In this document: positions 45,999 to 54,243 of the stretch, piece after piece
Position numbering within the stretch: the stretch's first letter is position 1
How the letters are laid out: every line of letters begins with the position of its first letter
Origin: Deltaproteobacteria bacterium
GTDB taxonomy: Bacteria > Myxococcota > Kuafuiibacteriia > Kuafuiibacteriales > Kuafuiibacteriaceae
DNA: 64,000 bases
Reading direction: 5' to 3'
Assembly: GCA_016713425.1 (NCBI GenBank)
Contig: JADJPE010000005.1
Coordinates: 4,934,501-4,998,500 of the forward strand
Program-made: the position numbers and the translations under genes
The notes under the pieces: generated by a model
Told to the model about the DNA's origin: nothing
The model's input: the letters and a program-made list of their open reading frames with translations, nothing else
Databases searched by the model: none

Positions 45999-46520
45999 GT
46001 GGCGGACACAGACCGACAGTCAGAGAGTGCGGAGAACGTCGTGTATCGATACAGCGACGGCGAGGGCACAGTCCACATGGTGGATGCGCTCGAGGCCGTG
46101 CCGGCGGAATACCGCGCGGCCGCCAAGCGGGTCGTGTTGTCGGGGGGCCGACGCGCGATGGAGGCCGTGCGCGATCAAGTGCGGGGTCAGGATTGGCCGG
46201 GCGTGGCGCATTTTGTCGGGGACCTCGACGGCCCCTCCGTGGCCGTGGGCTTCGCCGTTGGGCTCCTTGGGGCCTTGGGCTTCACCATCTTGCGCATCAC
46301 GGGACGCATCGTTCTGAAGCTGGCGCTCGTTCTCGTCGTGGGCGCGCTGCTCTTTGGCGCCTACTTCGGTTGGGCGCGTCGGTCGGCCGGGCTGTCGGAT
46401 GATGCCTTCTCCACGTCGGGTGCGCTGATCGATGAGGCCAAGAATGCGGCGAAGCAGATTCGCGCGCAGCGCAGGAAGCAAAAAGAGATCCTCGAGGATC
46501 TCGAGGAGAACCATCGGTGA
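45999..46520 (+). CDS. Small membrane protein of unknown function
   Basis: The 173-residue protein starts with a DUF4124-like strand pair (VYRYSDGEGTVHMVDALEAVP, then EYR), normally a periplasmic module. Two membrane helices follow at about 80-98 and 105-124, with a charged coiled tail (AKQIRAQRRKQKEILEDLEE). No signal peptide is seen, so the N-terminal domain would be cytoplasmic. Start GTG 45999. The stop overlaps the next start as GTGA, so it is coupled to the DUF971 gene. Confidence 0.7.
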   Translation: MADTDRQSESAENVVYRYSDGEGTVHMVDALEAVPAEYRAAAKRVVLSGGRRAMEAVRDQVRGQDWPGVAHFVGDLDGPSVAVGFAVGLLGALGFTILRITGRIVLKLALVLVVGALLFGAYFGWARRSAGLSDDAFSTSGALIDEAKNAAKQIRAQRRKQKEILEDLEENHR

Positions 46521-46819
46521 CCAAATTTCGTCCGGTTGAGGTGCGCCATGATCGCGACAACGGGCGCGTGATCGTGTCGTGGGATGATGGAACGCGTCAG
46601 CAGTTCCCGCTGGATGACTTGCGGAACGCATGTCCGTGTGCCGGCTGTCGGGGCCACAGCCCGGGAGAGGTCGAACCGCCTTCGGTCCAAGGCGCTGTGC
46701 TTTCGAACATCGCCGAAGTGGGCACGTATGCGCTCCGTTTTGACTGGGGCGACGGACACACGACGGGAATCTATTCGTGGAGCTATCTAAGGGAGATCGG
46801 CCTGGAGATGCTGGCATGA
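46517..46819 (+). CDS. DUF971 (GBBH-like N-terminal) protein
   Basis: The 100-residue product matches the stand-alone DUF971 family: IVSWDDGTRQQFPLDDLRNACPCAGCRG, a zinc-binding pattern with three Cys, then GTYALRFDWGDGHTTGIYSW. The same fold forms the N-terminus of gamma-butyrobetaine hydroxylase and is often found near Fe-S or Mrp genes. GTG 46517 overlaps the preceding stop. A 40-base gap separates it from the HEAT gene. Confidence 0.88.
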   Translation: MTKFRPVEVRHDRDNGRVIVSWDDGTRQQFPLDDLRNACPCAGCRGHSPGEVEPPSVQGAVLSNIAEVGTYALRFDWGDGHTTGIYSWSYLREIGLEMLA

Positions 46820-46859
46820 TCTCCAGGTTTGCGCAGCTTGCCGGCGCCCGAGGCGACAG

Positions 46860-48860
46860 ATGACGAAGACGCGCGGCGGGGGAACGAAATCACCGCACGC
46901 AGCCCCGCTTGGATCGACGAGTTCGAGCCAGCGCGCCGCCCAGAAGGGGAAGGAGGACGGGAAGGCTGCGCGCAAGACTCCAGGTCAAGCATCCCCCAAG
47001 ACGAGCTCGGGTCGCACATCGCTCGACGCGTCGAAACCTCGGACGAGGGCTTCGGTGCCCGCCGACTCGAATGAATCGTCGGCGGCGCCTGAATCGTCGG
47101 CGGCGCCTGAATCGTCGTCGGCGCTTGAATCGTCGGAGGCATCTGAGTCGCCGAAGCCGCCTCACGTAGAGGGCTCTGCGCATCGCCAAGCGGGTGAGGG
47201 CGGCCGAGGCGCGCGTGATGATGGATGGGTCGGGCGGATCGTGGCCCTCTTGGAGCATCCGGGGAGCGAGCGCCGGGTGGCAGCCTCCGTCGTTTTGGGC
47301 GAGCTTCGTCTGCGGGATGAGGTTGTGCTCGTCGCGCTCCGACGGGCAGTGCTTCGCGCCGATGATGCGGTGTTGCGCCGGACGGCGGCCGAGGCGCTCG
47401 GCGCGATCGCGCCGGACACCATCGTTCAGGATTTGGGGCCACTTCTGCGAGACCCGGATCGTCGGGTTCAACAAGCGGTTCGACAGATCTTGTCGGCCGG
47501 CGAGACGGTAAGGCCCGAGGATCTCGTCGCGATGTTGGCGGGCCGGGACGACAAGGAGCGGTTTGGGGCCATCGCGGTCCTAGGGGCGCGTGGAGGGTCG
47601 ACGGCGCGACGCGCACTTCTCGAACAGCTTCGGCGGGGTGACATTCGGACGATTGATCGGGTCATGGATGCGCTGGCACCCGCCATTAAGGAGGCGGAAC
47701 CCGATGAAGCTGAGCAAGTTCTCGAGGAGATCGAGACGGCCATCGATGCCCGACTTCTCAAAGACGATCCGAGCTATGCCATCGCGGTCATCCAGCTTAT
47801 CGGCCACGTCAAGGACGGGGCGGCGACGAACCTACTGATGAAGTTGATGCGCGTGCTGGAGGATGACGAGGTTCTCGGTGCCGCGGTCGATGCACTTCGT
47901 CGCAACCTCGTGGGGAGCACAGTGCGTCCCGAAGTGTATCAGTTTCTCATGGACCTGGCCGAAGCCGAGGGCAGACCGGGTCAAGTCATCGCTTCCGTCG
48001 CCGAGACTTTGTCGGGGCTTGAGCTCCCGCTGACGTTGGAACCGAAAGTCCGAGGTCTCGTGGTCTCGGCGCGGTGGCCGGTCGTGCGCCACTGGGCCGC
48101 GCGGGCGCTCGGGGGGCTCGATTCGGCGCCCTCTGCACGTGCCTTGGCTCTGGTTGCGGCAACAGGAGAGCCGGCCGATCGAGAGGTCGCGCTGGACGCG
48201 CTTCGTGGCACACCGAGCGGATTGCTCGAGCTCGCACGCCTCTTGGCTTCCGCGACGGATGTTGGGCGGGCGGAGAAGTATGCGGCCTCTCTTCGCGCAC
48301 ATGCCAAGGATCTTCAGGATCAAGCGGTTCAGTTGCTCGAAGCGAGCGTCGAGACGGCACCCGCCGAGGTAGCCCAGCTTATCATGGAGACGCTGGATCA
48401 GCGGGGAGCCTCCGCCGGCGGCGACGGCCGCCCCCGTGGGCTACTTCACCGAGCGCTCCAGCTCAAGAAGAAGGCACAGTGGGACGAAGCCGTTGATCTC
48501 CTGCGTCGCCTCAGCCAGGGGCGAAAGGCTGAGCCGGAGGCCAGGTACCAATGTGCAGTGTGTGAGCTGAAGCTTTCGAAGAGGGTCCTCTCTCGGGGAG
48601 CCAGCCGCGACCCTTGCCTCGCGACGTTCGGTGAGCTTCTGAAGGTTAAGGGTTTTCCGATTGTGGACCGTTTGAGGTCCGAGGCGTGTCTCGGCCCTGA
48701 GGAGCTGTACTTCCTCGGCTTCGCGCTCGCAGGCGGGGATGATGAGCAGCAAGGTCTCGGCGCGGACATCCTGACGCTCGTTGCCGAAAACGATGCGGCG
48801 GACCCGAAGCTTGCGCGCATGGCCAAGAACAAGCTGCAGACGATGGGTTGGATCGACTGA
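46860..48860 (+). CDS. HEAT-repeat protein
   Basis: The 666-residue protein has a disordered basic and Ser-rich N-terminus (1-110, with repeats of ESSAAP). A long alpha-solenoid of HEAT-type repeats follows from about 115 to 510 (GWVGRIVALLEHPGSERRVAASVVLGEL, ALRRAVLRADDAVLRRTAAEALGAI), with a TPR-like C-terminal region. HEAT solenoids act as protein scaffolds. No signal peptide or membrane helix, so it is cytoplasmic. ATG 46860 has GAGG 7 bases upstream. Partner unknown. Confidence 0.82.
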   Translation: MTKTRGGGTKSPHAAPLGSTSSSQRAAQKGKEDGKAARKTPGQASPKTSSGRTSLDASKPRTRASVPADSNESSAAPESSAAPESSSALESSEASESPKPPHVEGSAHRQAGEGGRGARDDGWVGRIVALLEHPGSERRVAASVVLGELRLRDEVVLVALRRAVLRADDAVLRRTAAEALGAIAPDTIVQDLGPLLRDPDRRVQQAVRQILSAGETVRPEDLVAMLAGRDDKERFGAIAVLGARGGSTARRALLEQLRRGDIRTIDRVMDALAPAIKEAEPDEAEQVLEEIETAIDARLLKDDPSYAIAVIQLIGHVKDGAATNLLMKLMRVLEDDEVLGAAVDALRRNLVGSTVRPEVYQFLMDLAEAEGRPGQVIASVAETLSGLELPLTLEPKVRGLVVSARWPVVRHWAARALGGLDSAPSARALALVAATGEPADREVALDALRGTPSGLLELARLLASATDVGRAEKYAASLRAHAKDLQDQAVQLLEASVETAPAEVAQLIMETLDQRGASAGGDGRPRGLLHRALQLKKKAQWDEAVDLLRRLSQGRKAEPEARYQCAVCELKLSKRVLSRGASRDPCLATFGELLKVKGFPIVDRLRSEACLGPEELYFLGFALAGGDDEQQGLGADILTLVAENDAADPKLARMAKNKLQTMGWID

Positions 48861-48875
48861 CATCCCCGCAAACGC

Positions 48876-48896
48876 TCGAAGGCCGGCGGCCTTCGA
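48876..48896 (+). terminator. Stem-loop after the HEAT gene
   Basis: TCGAAGGCC and GGCCTTCGA form a perfect 9-base stem around the loop GGC, 15 bases after the stop codon. No T-run follows within 15 bases, so it may be an imperfect or factor-assisted terminator. Confidence 0.5.
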
Positions 48897-48986
48897 CGCG
48901 CTCGAAAACATTTCGCCGCGGCCTCGGAGTTAAGGTGCCCCCAGCGTCTGGTTGAGAGGTTGGATTCGTGTCTAAATTCGCCCGTT

Positions 48987-50285
48987 ATGGGGCGTTCTTT
49001 GAATGCGGTCTTTCTCGAGGCCGAGACGATGTTCCACGATGGTCGCTACGCCGATGCGTTGACGCGATACTTTTCAGTCATCCGGGGGGCTCCTCGCTTT
49101 GCCAAGGCACGCTACCGCGTGGCGGATGCGCTCCTGAATCTTGGTGAACGTACGCTGGCCAAGGACGTCTACAAGAGTCTGGCATGGCACTACATGAAAT
49201 CCGGACAGCCGCTGCTCGCGCTGGTGGCGGCGAAAATGGTCCTTGCGCTCGATCCGGGGGCGCAGGATCTGCTTCAGATCCTCGCGGAGCTCTATTCTTC
49301 GGAGTCAGATCGCGTGGCGGAGATCGACATTCCGGCATTGAGCCCGACCGCGGGCGACGAGGGTCTGGATGAGGCGGAGCCGGTGTCACTTTCGCCGGCT
49401 GAAGGCGCGAGGCTGGCTGCGGATCTGGACGCGGTGACGGATGTCCCCGCCAAGATCCCGCTGGTGCCCTTGTTCTCTCACCTCACCGAGGACGCATTCA
49501 TTCGCCTGGTCGGAAGTCTTCGCCTGCGTCGTCATACCCACGGCGAACGCATCGTCTCCGAGGGCGATCCTGGGGATTCGTTCTTCATGCTCGCGGAAGG
49601 GACGGTCGTTGTCTCCAAGCGGCTCCAGGGGCTCGACACGGTCTTGGCTCACCTCGGGCAGGGCGCGGTTTTCGGCGAGATGGCGTTGGTCTCGAGCGCA
49701 CCGCGAACGGCGACCGTGTCGGCCGAGGGCGACGTCGATCTCCTTGAGCTGTCTCGGCACGACATTGAAGGACATGCGGGCGAACTGGAGAGTGTTCGCG
49801 ACGCGCTCAAGAAGTTTACGCGCGCACGTTTTCTGGCGAACCTCGCCGCGACGAACCCCGTTTTTCGTCCGCTTTCACGACCCGACCGTCGTGCGCTCAT
49901 GGCGCGATTCAAGTCCAAGAAGCTCCACGCGCGCGACATTGCGATTGGGCAAGGCGACGCGGGGCGCGCGCTTTTTCTGGTCTTGCGCGGACAGTTCTCG
50001 GTGTCGCGTAACGACGAGGGGGTGTCGACGACGGTCGCGACGCTGCGCGGAGGCGATGTCTTCGGCGAGATATCCCTCTTACACGATACGCCCGCCACGG
50101 CGACGGTGACCGCGGATGTGGACAGCGAGGTCCTGTGCCTTGCCCGCGAAGATTTTGCGGAGGTTCTGGTCGCTCATCCCGAGGTGCGTGACAACCTGAA
50201 CAGTCTTTCCGAGGAAAGGCTTCGCACGCTCAAGGCGCAACAACCGTCAGCCGTTGCCACCCGCGACTCGGAGGTCTTGTTCTGA
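48987..50285 (+). CDS. Protein with TPR region and two cyclic-nucleotide-binding domains
   Basis: Residues 1-90 are TPR-like (ALTRYFSVIRGAPRFAKARYRVADALL). Two cNMP-binding folds follow at about 150-265 and 290-410. The first keeps the phosphate-binding cassette FGEMALVSSAPRTATV with its Arg; the second reads FGEISLLHDTPATATV, with Ala where the Arg is expected, so it may not bind nucleotide. There is no DNA-binding or enzymatic domain, which suggests an adaptor. ATG 48987 was chosen over an upstream in-frame TTG at 48960. The 3' end overlaps the convergent hotdog gene by 39 bases. Confidence 0.82.
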   Translation: MGRSLNAVFLEAETMFHDGRYADALTRYFSVIRGAPRFAKARYRVADALLNLGERTLAKDVYKSLAWHYMKSGQPLLALVAAKMVLALDPGAQDLLQILAELYSSESDRVAEIDIPALSPTAGDEGLDEAEPVSLSPAEGARLAADLDAVTDVPAKIPLVPLFSHLTEDAFIRLVGSLRLRRHTHGERIVSEGDPGDSFFMLAEGTVVVSKRLQGLDTVLAHLGQGAVFGEMALVSSAPRTATVSAEGDVDLLELSRHDIEGHAGELESVRDALKKFTRARFLANLAATNPVFRPLSRPDRRALMARFKSKKLHARDIAIGQGDAGRALFLVLRGQFSVSRNDEGVSTTVATLRGGDVFGEISLLHDTPATATVTADVDSEVLCLAREDFAEVLVAHPEVRDNLNSLSEERLRTLKAQQPSAVATRDSEVLF

Positions 50286-50828
50286 CGACTCTTGCACCTG
50301 AGTAACGCCGGTGGCGTTCGCGATGGTGTCGCTGTTCGTGTCCGTGTCGCCGTTCGTGTCGCCGTTCGTGTTGGTCCACATCGCCGCTTGACGGCTCTCG
50401 AAGATCAGGGCGTCGTCTTGCGTGAAACGGAAGTCGTACTCGACGAAGATCTGGCCTCGCAAGTGCCGAACTTGGGTCGCCCGGCCTTCGAGAACCAAGG
50501 GCGCGTCGAGTGACGCGAGGGCGTGGAAGCGAGCGCTCTTGATACGCACCCCGTAGCCGATCCAGCCGTCTTTGTGGCGCAGACCCAGCACGTAGTAGAG
50601 ATGAACAAGACCGATCACCCCCGTCATGTGGATCATCAAACCCCCTGAGACATGCGCGGGATGGTGTTGAGGGTGGCTGCGCTGCTCCCGGGTGATCGGG
50701 AGATGCGCGTGGGTAGGCATTCGAGCGCGGACGATGCCGCGCGCCTCATCGATGAGAAGAATGTCGTCGATGAGGATTCCGCCCGGGCCGTAAGGGCAAT
50801 CGTCGATGAACGCCTGTTCGAGGGGCAT
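50247..50828 (-). CDS. Hotdog-fold protein, FabA/FabZ-like
   Basis: The 193-residue protein resembles FabZ/FabA-type dehydratases: PHGRI-like opening LIDDILLIDEARGIV, then HPAHVSGGLMIHMTGVIG, where the helix and its catalytic His are kept. The Glu expected in the MIEAMAQ-like helix is replaced by His. It may therefore be a thioesterase-like or non-catalytic acyl binder. The C-terminal 40 residues are an Asn/Gly/Asp/Thr microsatellite tail (about 150-165) and overlap the cNMP gene. ATG 50828 was chosen; GTG 50849 is possible. Confidence 0.65.
   Translation of the reverse strand: MPLEQAFIDDCPYGPGGILIDDILLIDEARGIVRARMPTHAHLPITREQRSHPQHHPAHVSGGLMIHMTGVIGLVHLYYVLGLRHKDGWIGYGVRIKSARFHALASLDAPLVLEGRATQVRHLRGQIFVEYDFRFTQDDALIFESRQAAMWTNTNGDTNGDTDTNSDTIANATGVTQVQESSEQDLRVAGGNG
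50326..50370. repeat. GTGTCGCCGTTC-type coding microsatellite
   Basis: Near-perfect 12-base units (50326-50337, 50344-50355, 50356-50367) with a half unit between them encode the Asn-Gly-Asp-Thr tail of the hotdog protein on the minus strand. Confidence 0.75.
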
Positions 50829-50938
50829 CGTCGAAGCACCATGCCCCACGGGCGACCGGGTCGGGAAGCGGTTTTTCGCGTCGCTTTCCGGGGCGACCGA
50901 ACGGGGCGATTGACGAAACGTGCAGAACGAACGAGCCT

Positions 50939-51886
50939 TTGCGCAACGTGGTCGGGACCTACCTGGTCTTTGCGCTTGCGACCGGTCTCGTCATGGGCAT
51001 TGCCTTGGTCGTCGTGGCGGCTTTGGTTTATGTCACGGTGACGTACAGTGCTTGGTTGGTCGAGCGAAAGGAAGCTGCCGTCGTACCGCGCCGGCTTGGT
51101 GCGGCTGAAATCGTTCGCCTCAACGCGACGGCAATCTCAGAGTTCTGGTGTGCGTTCGTTCTGTTTCTTCTCCACCCGTTGGGATGGGTCGACCCACCGC
51201 CGATCAAGACACGCGAGATTCAACGAGGCAAGCGTCCCATCTTGCTCGTGCATGGCTACTTGCAGACGCGTTCGAACTTCGTGCTGCTCGGGCCTCGTCT
51301 TCTCGCGGCGGGGCTAGGGCCCGTCTATACGATAAATTTGCGTCCGTGGAACGCGGGCCTGGTGCCGCAGGCTCGCATCGTGTCCGACTACATCGATGAG
51401 ATTCTGCGCGCGACGCGCTGTCGAGACATCGATGTCGTGGCCCATTCGATGGGAGGCCTCATCGCCCGGATCGCAGACCCGCCTCGCCCCGGGGTGGCGA
51501 GACGTCGGCGCATTCGTCGTCTCGTGACCCTCGGGACCCCCCACGGAGGAACGAAACTCGCCCACGTGACGCCGGGCGATGCGGCACGCGATATGCTCGA
51601 CGGCTCGCCGGTCTTGAGGGCTCTGCCTACGCCGGCGCCGGGCATGATCGTCGCCATCAGCAGTGAACACGATGCCGTGATCCTGCCGCCCGAACATGCG
51701 CGGATCGGACCTTGTGGACGCGATGTGATCGTCAGCCACGTCGGGCACTTCAGCCTGCTGCTCGATGCGAACGTCGCGGACGAGGTCTTGAAGGCTTTGG
51801 CTGAGGATATTCAGACGACTGCGGATCTACTAGCCCCCATGTTGGAGGAGGCCCGAGCCGGTGCACACGTTCCCGCCCGAATCTAG
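50939..51886 (+). CDS. Lipase/alpha-beta hydrolase with N-terminal membrane anchor
   Basis: The 315-residue enzyme has one or two N-terminal membrane helices (about 5-38 and 65-82) and an alpha/beta-hydrolase fold. Visible elements are oxyanion motif LLVHGYLQ, nucleophile elbow AHSMGG, a candidate catalytic Asp in SSEHDAVILP and His in VGHFSLL. This is the pattern of triacylglycerol lipase/esterase LipA-like proteins. Start TTG 50939. Its last 26 bases overlap the first ArsA-like gene, so the lipase and the ATPase pair share an mRNA. Confidence 0.82.
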   Translation: MRNVVGTYLVFALATGLVMGIALVVVAALVYVTVTYSAWLVERKEAAVVPRRLGAAEIVRLNATAISEFWCAFVLFLLHPLGWVDPPPIKTREIQRGKRPILLVHGYLQTRSNFVLLGPRLLAAGLGPVYTINLRPWNAGLVPQARIVSDYIDEILRATRCRDIDVVAHSMGGLIARIADPPRPGVARRRRIRRLVTLGTPHGGTKLAHVTPGDAARDMLDGSPVLRALPTPAPGMIVAISSEHDAVILPPEHARIGPCGRDVIVSHVGHFSLLLDANVADEVLKALAEDIQTTADLLAPMLEEARAGAHVPARI

Positions 51887-52871
51887 CACGGCGCCTCTCG
51901 ACGCGGCGCTGCAGATCGTCGCGGGCAAAGGAGGCGTAGGGCGTACGGTCATCGCATCGGCGCTGGCGTTGCGTCTTGCACGACGCGGGCACCCGACCCT
52001 GCTGCTCGAGGTCAACGCTCCGGACAACGCCGCTGCGTGCTTGGAGGTGGCGCCGTCGGTTGATCACCCGACCGAGGTCCTACCCAATCTTTGGCTGTGC
52101 CGGATGACGCCCGCCGGCTCTATGGCTGAGTACGCGCTGATGATCTTGCGCTTCCGGGCGCTCTACAGCCTCGTGTTCGACAATCGGCTCGTCCGATACA
52201 TGCTGCGGTCGATCCCATCGCTCGCCGAGTTCACGATGTTGGGTAAGGCGTGGTTCCATTCGGTGGAGCGGGCGGCAGAAGACGAGCCGAAGTATGCGCG
52301 GATGGTCATCGATGCACCCGCCACGGGGCATGCGCTTACTTTTCTTTCCGTGGCGCGCACGGTTCACGATGTTGCGCCAGCGGGCACGATGAAGACGGCG
52401 GCTGGTCGGATGGCCGACACCATCGAAGCGCCGACGACTCGGATGCATGTGGTTGCGGTTCCCGAAGAAATGCCGGTCAATGAAGGCCTCGATTTGGTGC
52501 GTGCGGCGCGCGAGCGCCTGCATGTGCGGCTTGGCCTGGGCATCTTGAACCAGCGGCTTGCGCCGGTCTTCGAGCCTTCCGATGGGCCGGTTCTCGATCG
52601 ACTCGAGGTGGATGCAGCCCTGCACCGCGAGCTTGAACCCTATGTTCGATGCGCGCGCCGACATCAGGCGCGCTGGATGCTCCAAGAGCAACACGCTGAG
52701 CGGTTTCGACGGGGAAGCCAGATCCCTCTCTTGTCGATCCCGCTGCTCCCGGAGCGAGGGCGTGCGCTCATTGAACGCATCGCGCTCCTGATGGATGGAT
52801 GCGAAGTATCGAACTCGAGCCGCGCATCGGACGGTGGGCCTGGGGGCGCCCGCGGGGTAGACGAGCCATGA
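51861..52871 (+). CDS. ArsA/Get3-like ATPase, subunit with altered P-loop
   Basis: The 336-residue protein belongs to the ArsA/Get3 (SIMIBI) ATPases: AGKGGVGRTV at residues 21-30, and the switch-like VIDAPATGHALTFL. The deviant Walker A keeps the signature Lys (Lys23) that normally reaches across the dimer, but the phosphate-binding P-loop Lys is Arg28. On its own it is a poor ATPase candidate. The stop overlaps the second ATPase start (ATGA). A C-terminal tail is Ser/Gly-rich. GTG 51861 is used, overlapping the lipase by 26 bases. Role unknown; paired ArsA-like ATPases also occur in mycobacteria. Confidence 0.82.
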   Translation: MHTFPPESSTAPLDAALQIVAGKGGVGRTVIASALALRLARRGHPTLLLEVNAPDNAAACLEVAPSVDHPTEVLPNLWLCRMTPAGSMAEYALMILRFRALYSLVFDNRLVRYMLRSIPSLAEFTMLGKAWFHSVERAAEDEPKYARMVIDAPATGHALTFLSVARTVHDVAPAGTMKTAAGRMADTIEAPTTRMHVVAVPEEMPVNEGLDLVRAARERLHVRLGLGILNQRLAPVFEPSDGPVLDRLEVDAALHRELEPYVRCARRHQARWMLQEQHAERFRRGSQIPLLSIPLLPERGRALIERIALLMDGCEVSNSSRASDGGPGGARGVDEP

Positions 52872-54034
52872 ACGATGCGGCGGCGTTGGCCACGATGTTG
52901 AGAACATCGCGCGTCGTGGTCTGTGTTGGGCCCGGGGGCGTAGGCAAGACCTCGACGGCTGCGTCCATTGCGCTGTCGGCCGCGCGCTCCGGGCGACGAA
53001 GTTTGGTGCTCACCATCGATCCCGCGAAGCGACTGGCCAATGCTTTGGGCCTCCCCGAGATCGGTCATGTCGAGAGCGATGTTTCCCAAAGCGCCTTCCG
53101 CGCCGCGTCGCTGCCCGTGCCCGCCGGTCGGATGACTGCGATGATGCTCGATATCAAGACCGCGTGGGATGAGGTCGTCGCCAGACATCATCCGGACCCT
53201 TCGGGGCGTCAGCGTCTCCTGCAGAATCGACTTTACGTGGCGCTGTCGACGGCGCTCGCAGGTTCACAAGAATACATGGCGATGGAGAAGCTCTTCGAAC
53301 TCTCGACACGACGGGAGGATCCGTTGGACCTCATCGTCCTCGATACGCCTCCGGCCGAGCACGCGATCGACTTTCTCGAGGCGCCATCGCGGATCCTCGA
53401 CGCGCTCGACAATGAGGCGACGCGGTGGCTCGTCGAGCCGTTCCAGGCGAGCGGTCGGATTTCGAAGAAGGTCTTCGACGCGGGCTCCTCATTCTTCATT
53501 CGGACGATCGCACGTTTCACGGGGACCGAGCTTCTTCAAGACCTCGCGGAGATGTTGTCCGAGTTCCAGGGGATGTTTGATGGGTTCCGGGCGCGCGCGC
53601 AGGCGGTCAGAATGCTCCTCGAAGCCTCCGACACGGCGTTCGCGATCATCGGTGGCCCGAGGAAGGACGCGCTGGACGCGGTCGCGGCTTTTCACGAGCG
53701 ACTCCGACAGCGGGGTGCTCGGGTCGGTATGGTGGTGTTCAACCGGGTGGAGACCGAAGTCCTGGGGCCGTGCGCGGGTCTCGATGAAGAAGCCCTTGCG
53801 GGCTATGTGGGAGCAGCTGGGGGGACACCGGACCTGATGCGTCGGATCGTTCGGTTGGCCGAGGCGACCGACGCGAGGTACCGCGAGGAACAGCGGCGGA
53901 TTGACGCGCTCCTTCCTCGGCTCGGCGACACGCAGGTCGTGCGTATCCCGGAACTGGGTCAGGACATCCACGACCTCAGGGGGCTCGACATCCTTGCCCG
54001 AACCATGTTTTCGGCCGAAGCCCCTGTGTTCTGA
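52868..54034 (+). CDS. ArsA/Get3-like ATPase, subunit with intact P-loop Lys
   Basis: The 388-residue protein has GPGGVGKTST at residues 21-30: the P-loop Lys27 is normal, but the signature Lys is Pro22, the reverse of its neighbour. Other family motifs are IDPAKRLANALGL and VLDTPPAEHAIDFLEAP. ATG 52868 overlaps the preceding stop by 4 bases; the frame is open further upstream but homology begins here. The two complementary P-loops suggest a heterodimer with one composite ATP site. No Cys triad for arsenite binding is evident, so arsenic resistance is unlikely. Confidence 0.85.
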   Translation: MNDAAALATMLRTSRVVVCVGPGGVGKTSTAASIALSAARSGRRSLVLTIDPAKRLANALGLPEIGHVESDVSQSAFRAASLPVPAGRMTAMMLDIKTAWDEVVARHHPDPSGRQRLLQNRLYVALSTALAGSQEYMAMEKLFELSTRREDPLDLIVLDTPPAEHAIDFLEAPSRILDALDNEATRWLVEPFQASGRISKKVFDAGSSFFIRTIARFTGTELLQDLAEMLSEFQGMFDGFRARAQAVRMLLEASDTAFAIIGGPRKDALDAVAAFHERLRQRGARVGMVVFNRVETEVLGPCAGLDEEALAGYVGAAGGTPDLMRRIVRLAEATDARYREEQRRIDALLPRLGDTQVVRIPELGQDIHDLRGLDILARTMFSAEAPVF

Positions 54035-54080
54035 TGAACGTGCTCGGCCGGGTGGGTCTACGGTTCGTCGGGGAGGGGCG

Positions 54081-54130
54081 TCGGCAGGGGGCGGCTGGGG
54101 GCGGCAGGGGGCGGCAGGGGGCGGCAGGGG
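54081..54130. repeat. Five tandem 10-base G-rich repeats
   Basis: Units of GCGGCAGGGG (first and second copies each differ by one base) fill 54081-54130, in the 209-base gap between the second ATPase gene and the TPR lipoprotein gene. Each unit contributes a G4 or G5 run, so the strand could fold into a G-quadruplex. Confidence 0.85.
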
Positions 54131-54243
54131 GCACCGGCCGGCACCCGGTTCGTGGGTGCGTATGTGGTCGAGGAACATGTCTGGTCGGCCGGATGTCCAA
54201 GCTCCGTGGAGTTTCGCTACAATCAGACCGCGAGGCACAACGC

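Noticed and set aside
51861..54034. Arsenite efflux ATPase (ArsA) function for the ATPase pair
   Set aside because: No arsenite-binding Cys set, no ArsB, ArsD or ArsR nearby, and each subunit has a non-standard P-loop; only the fold is ArsA-like.
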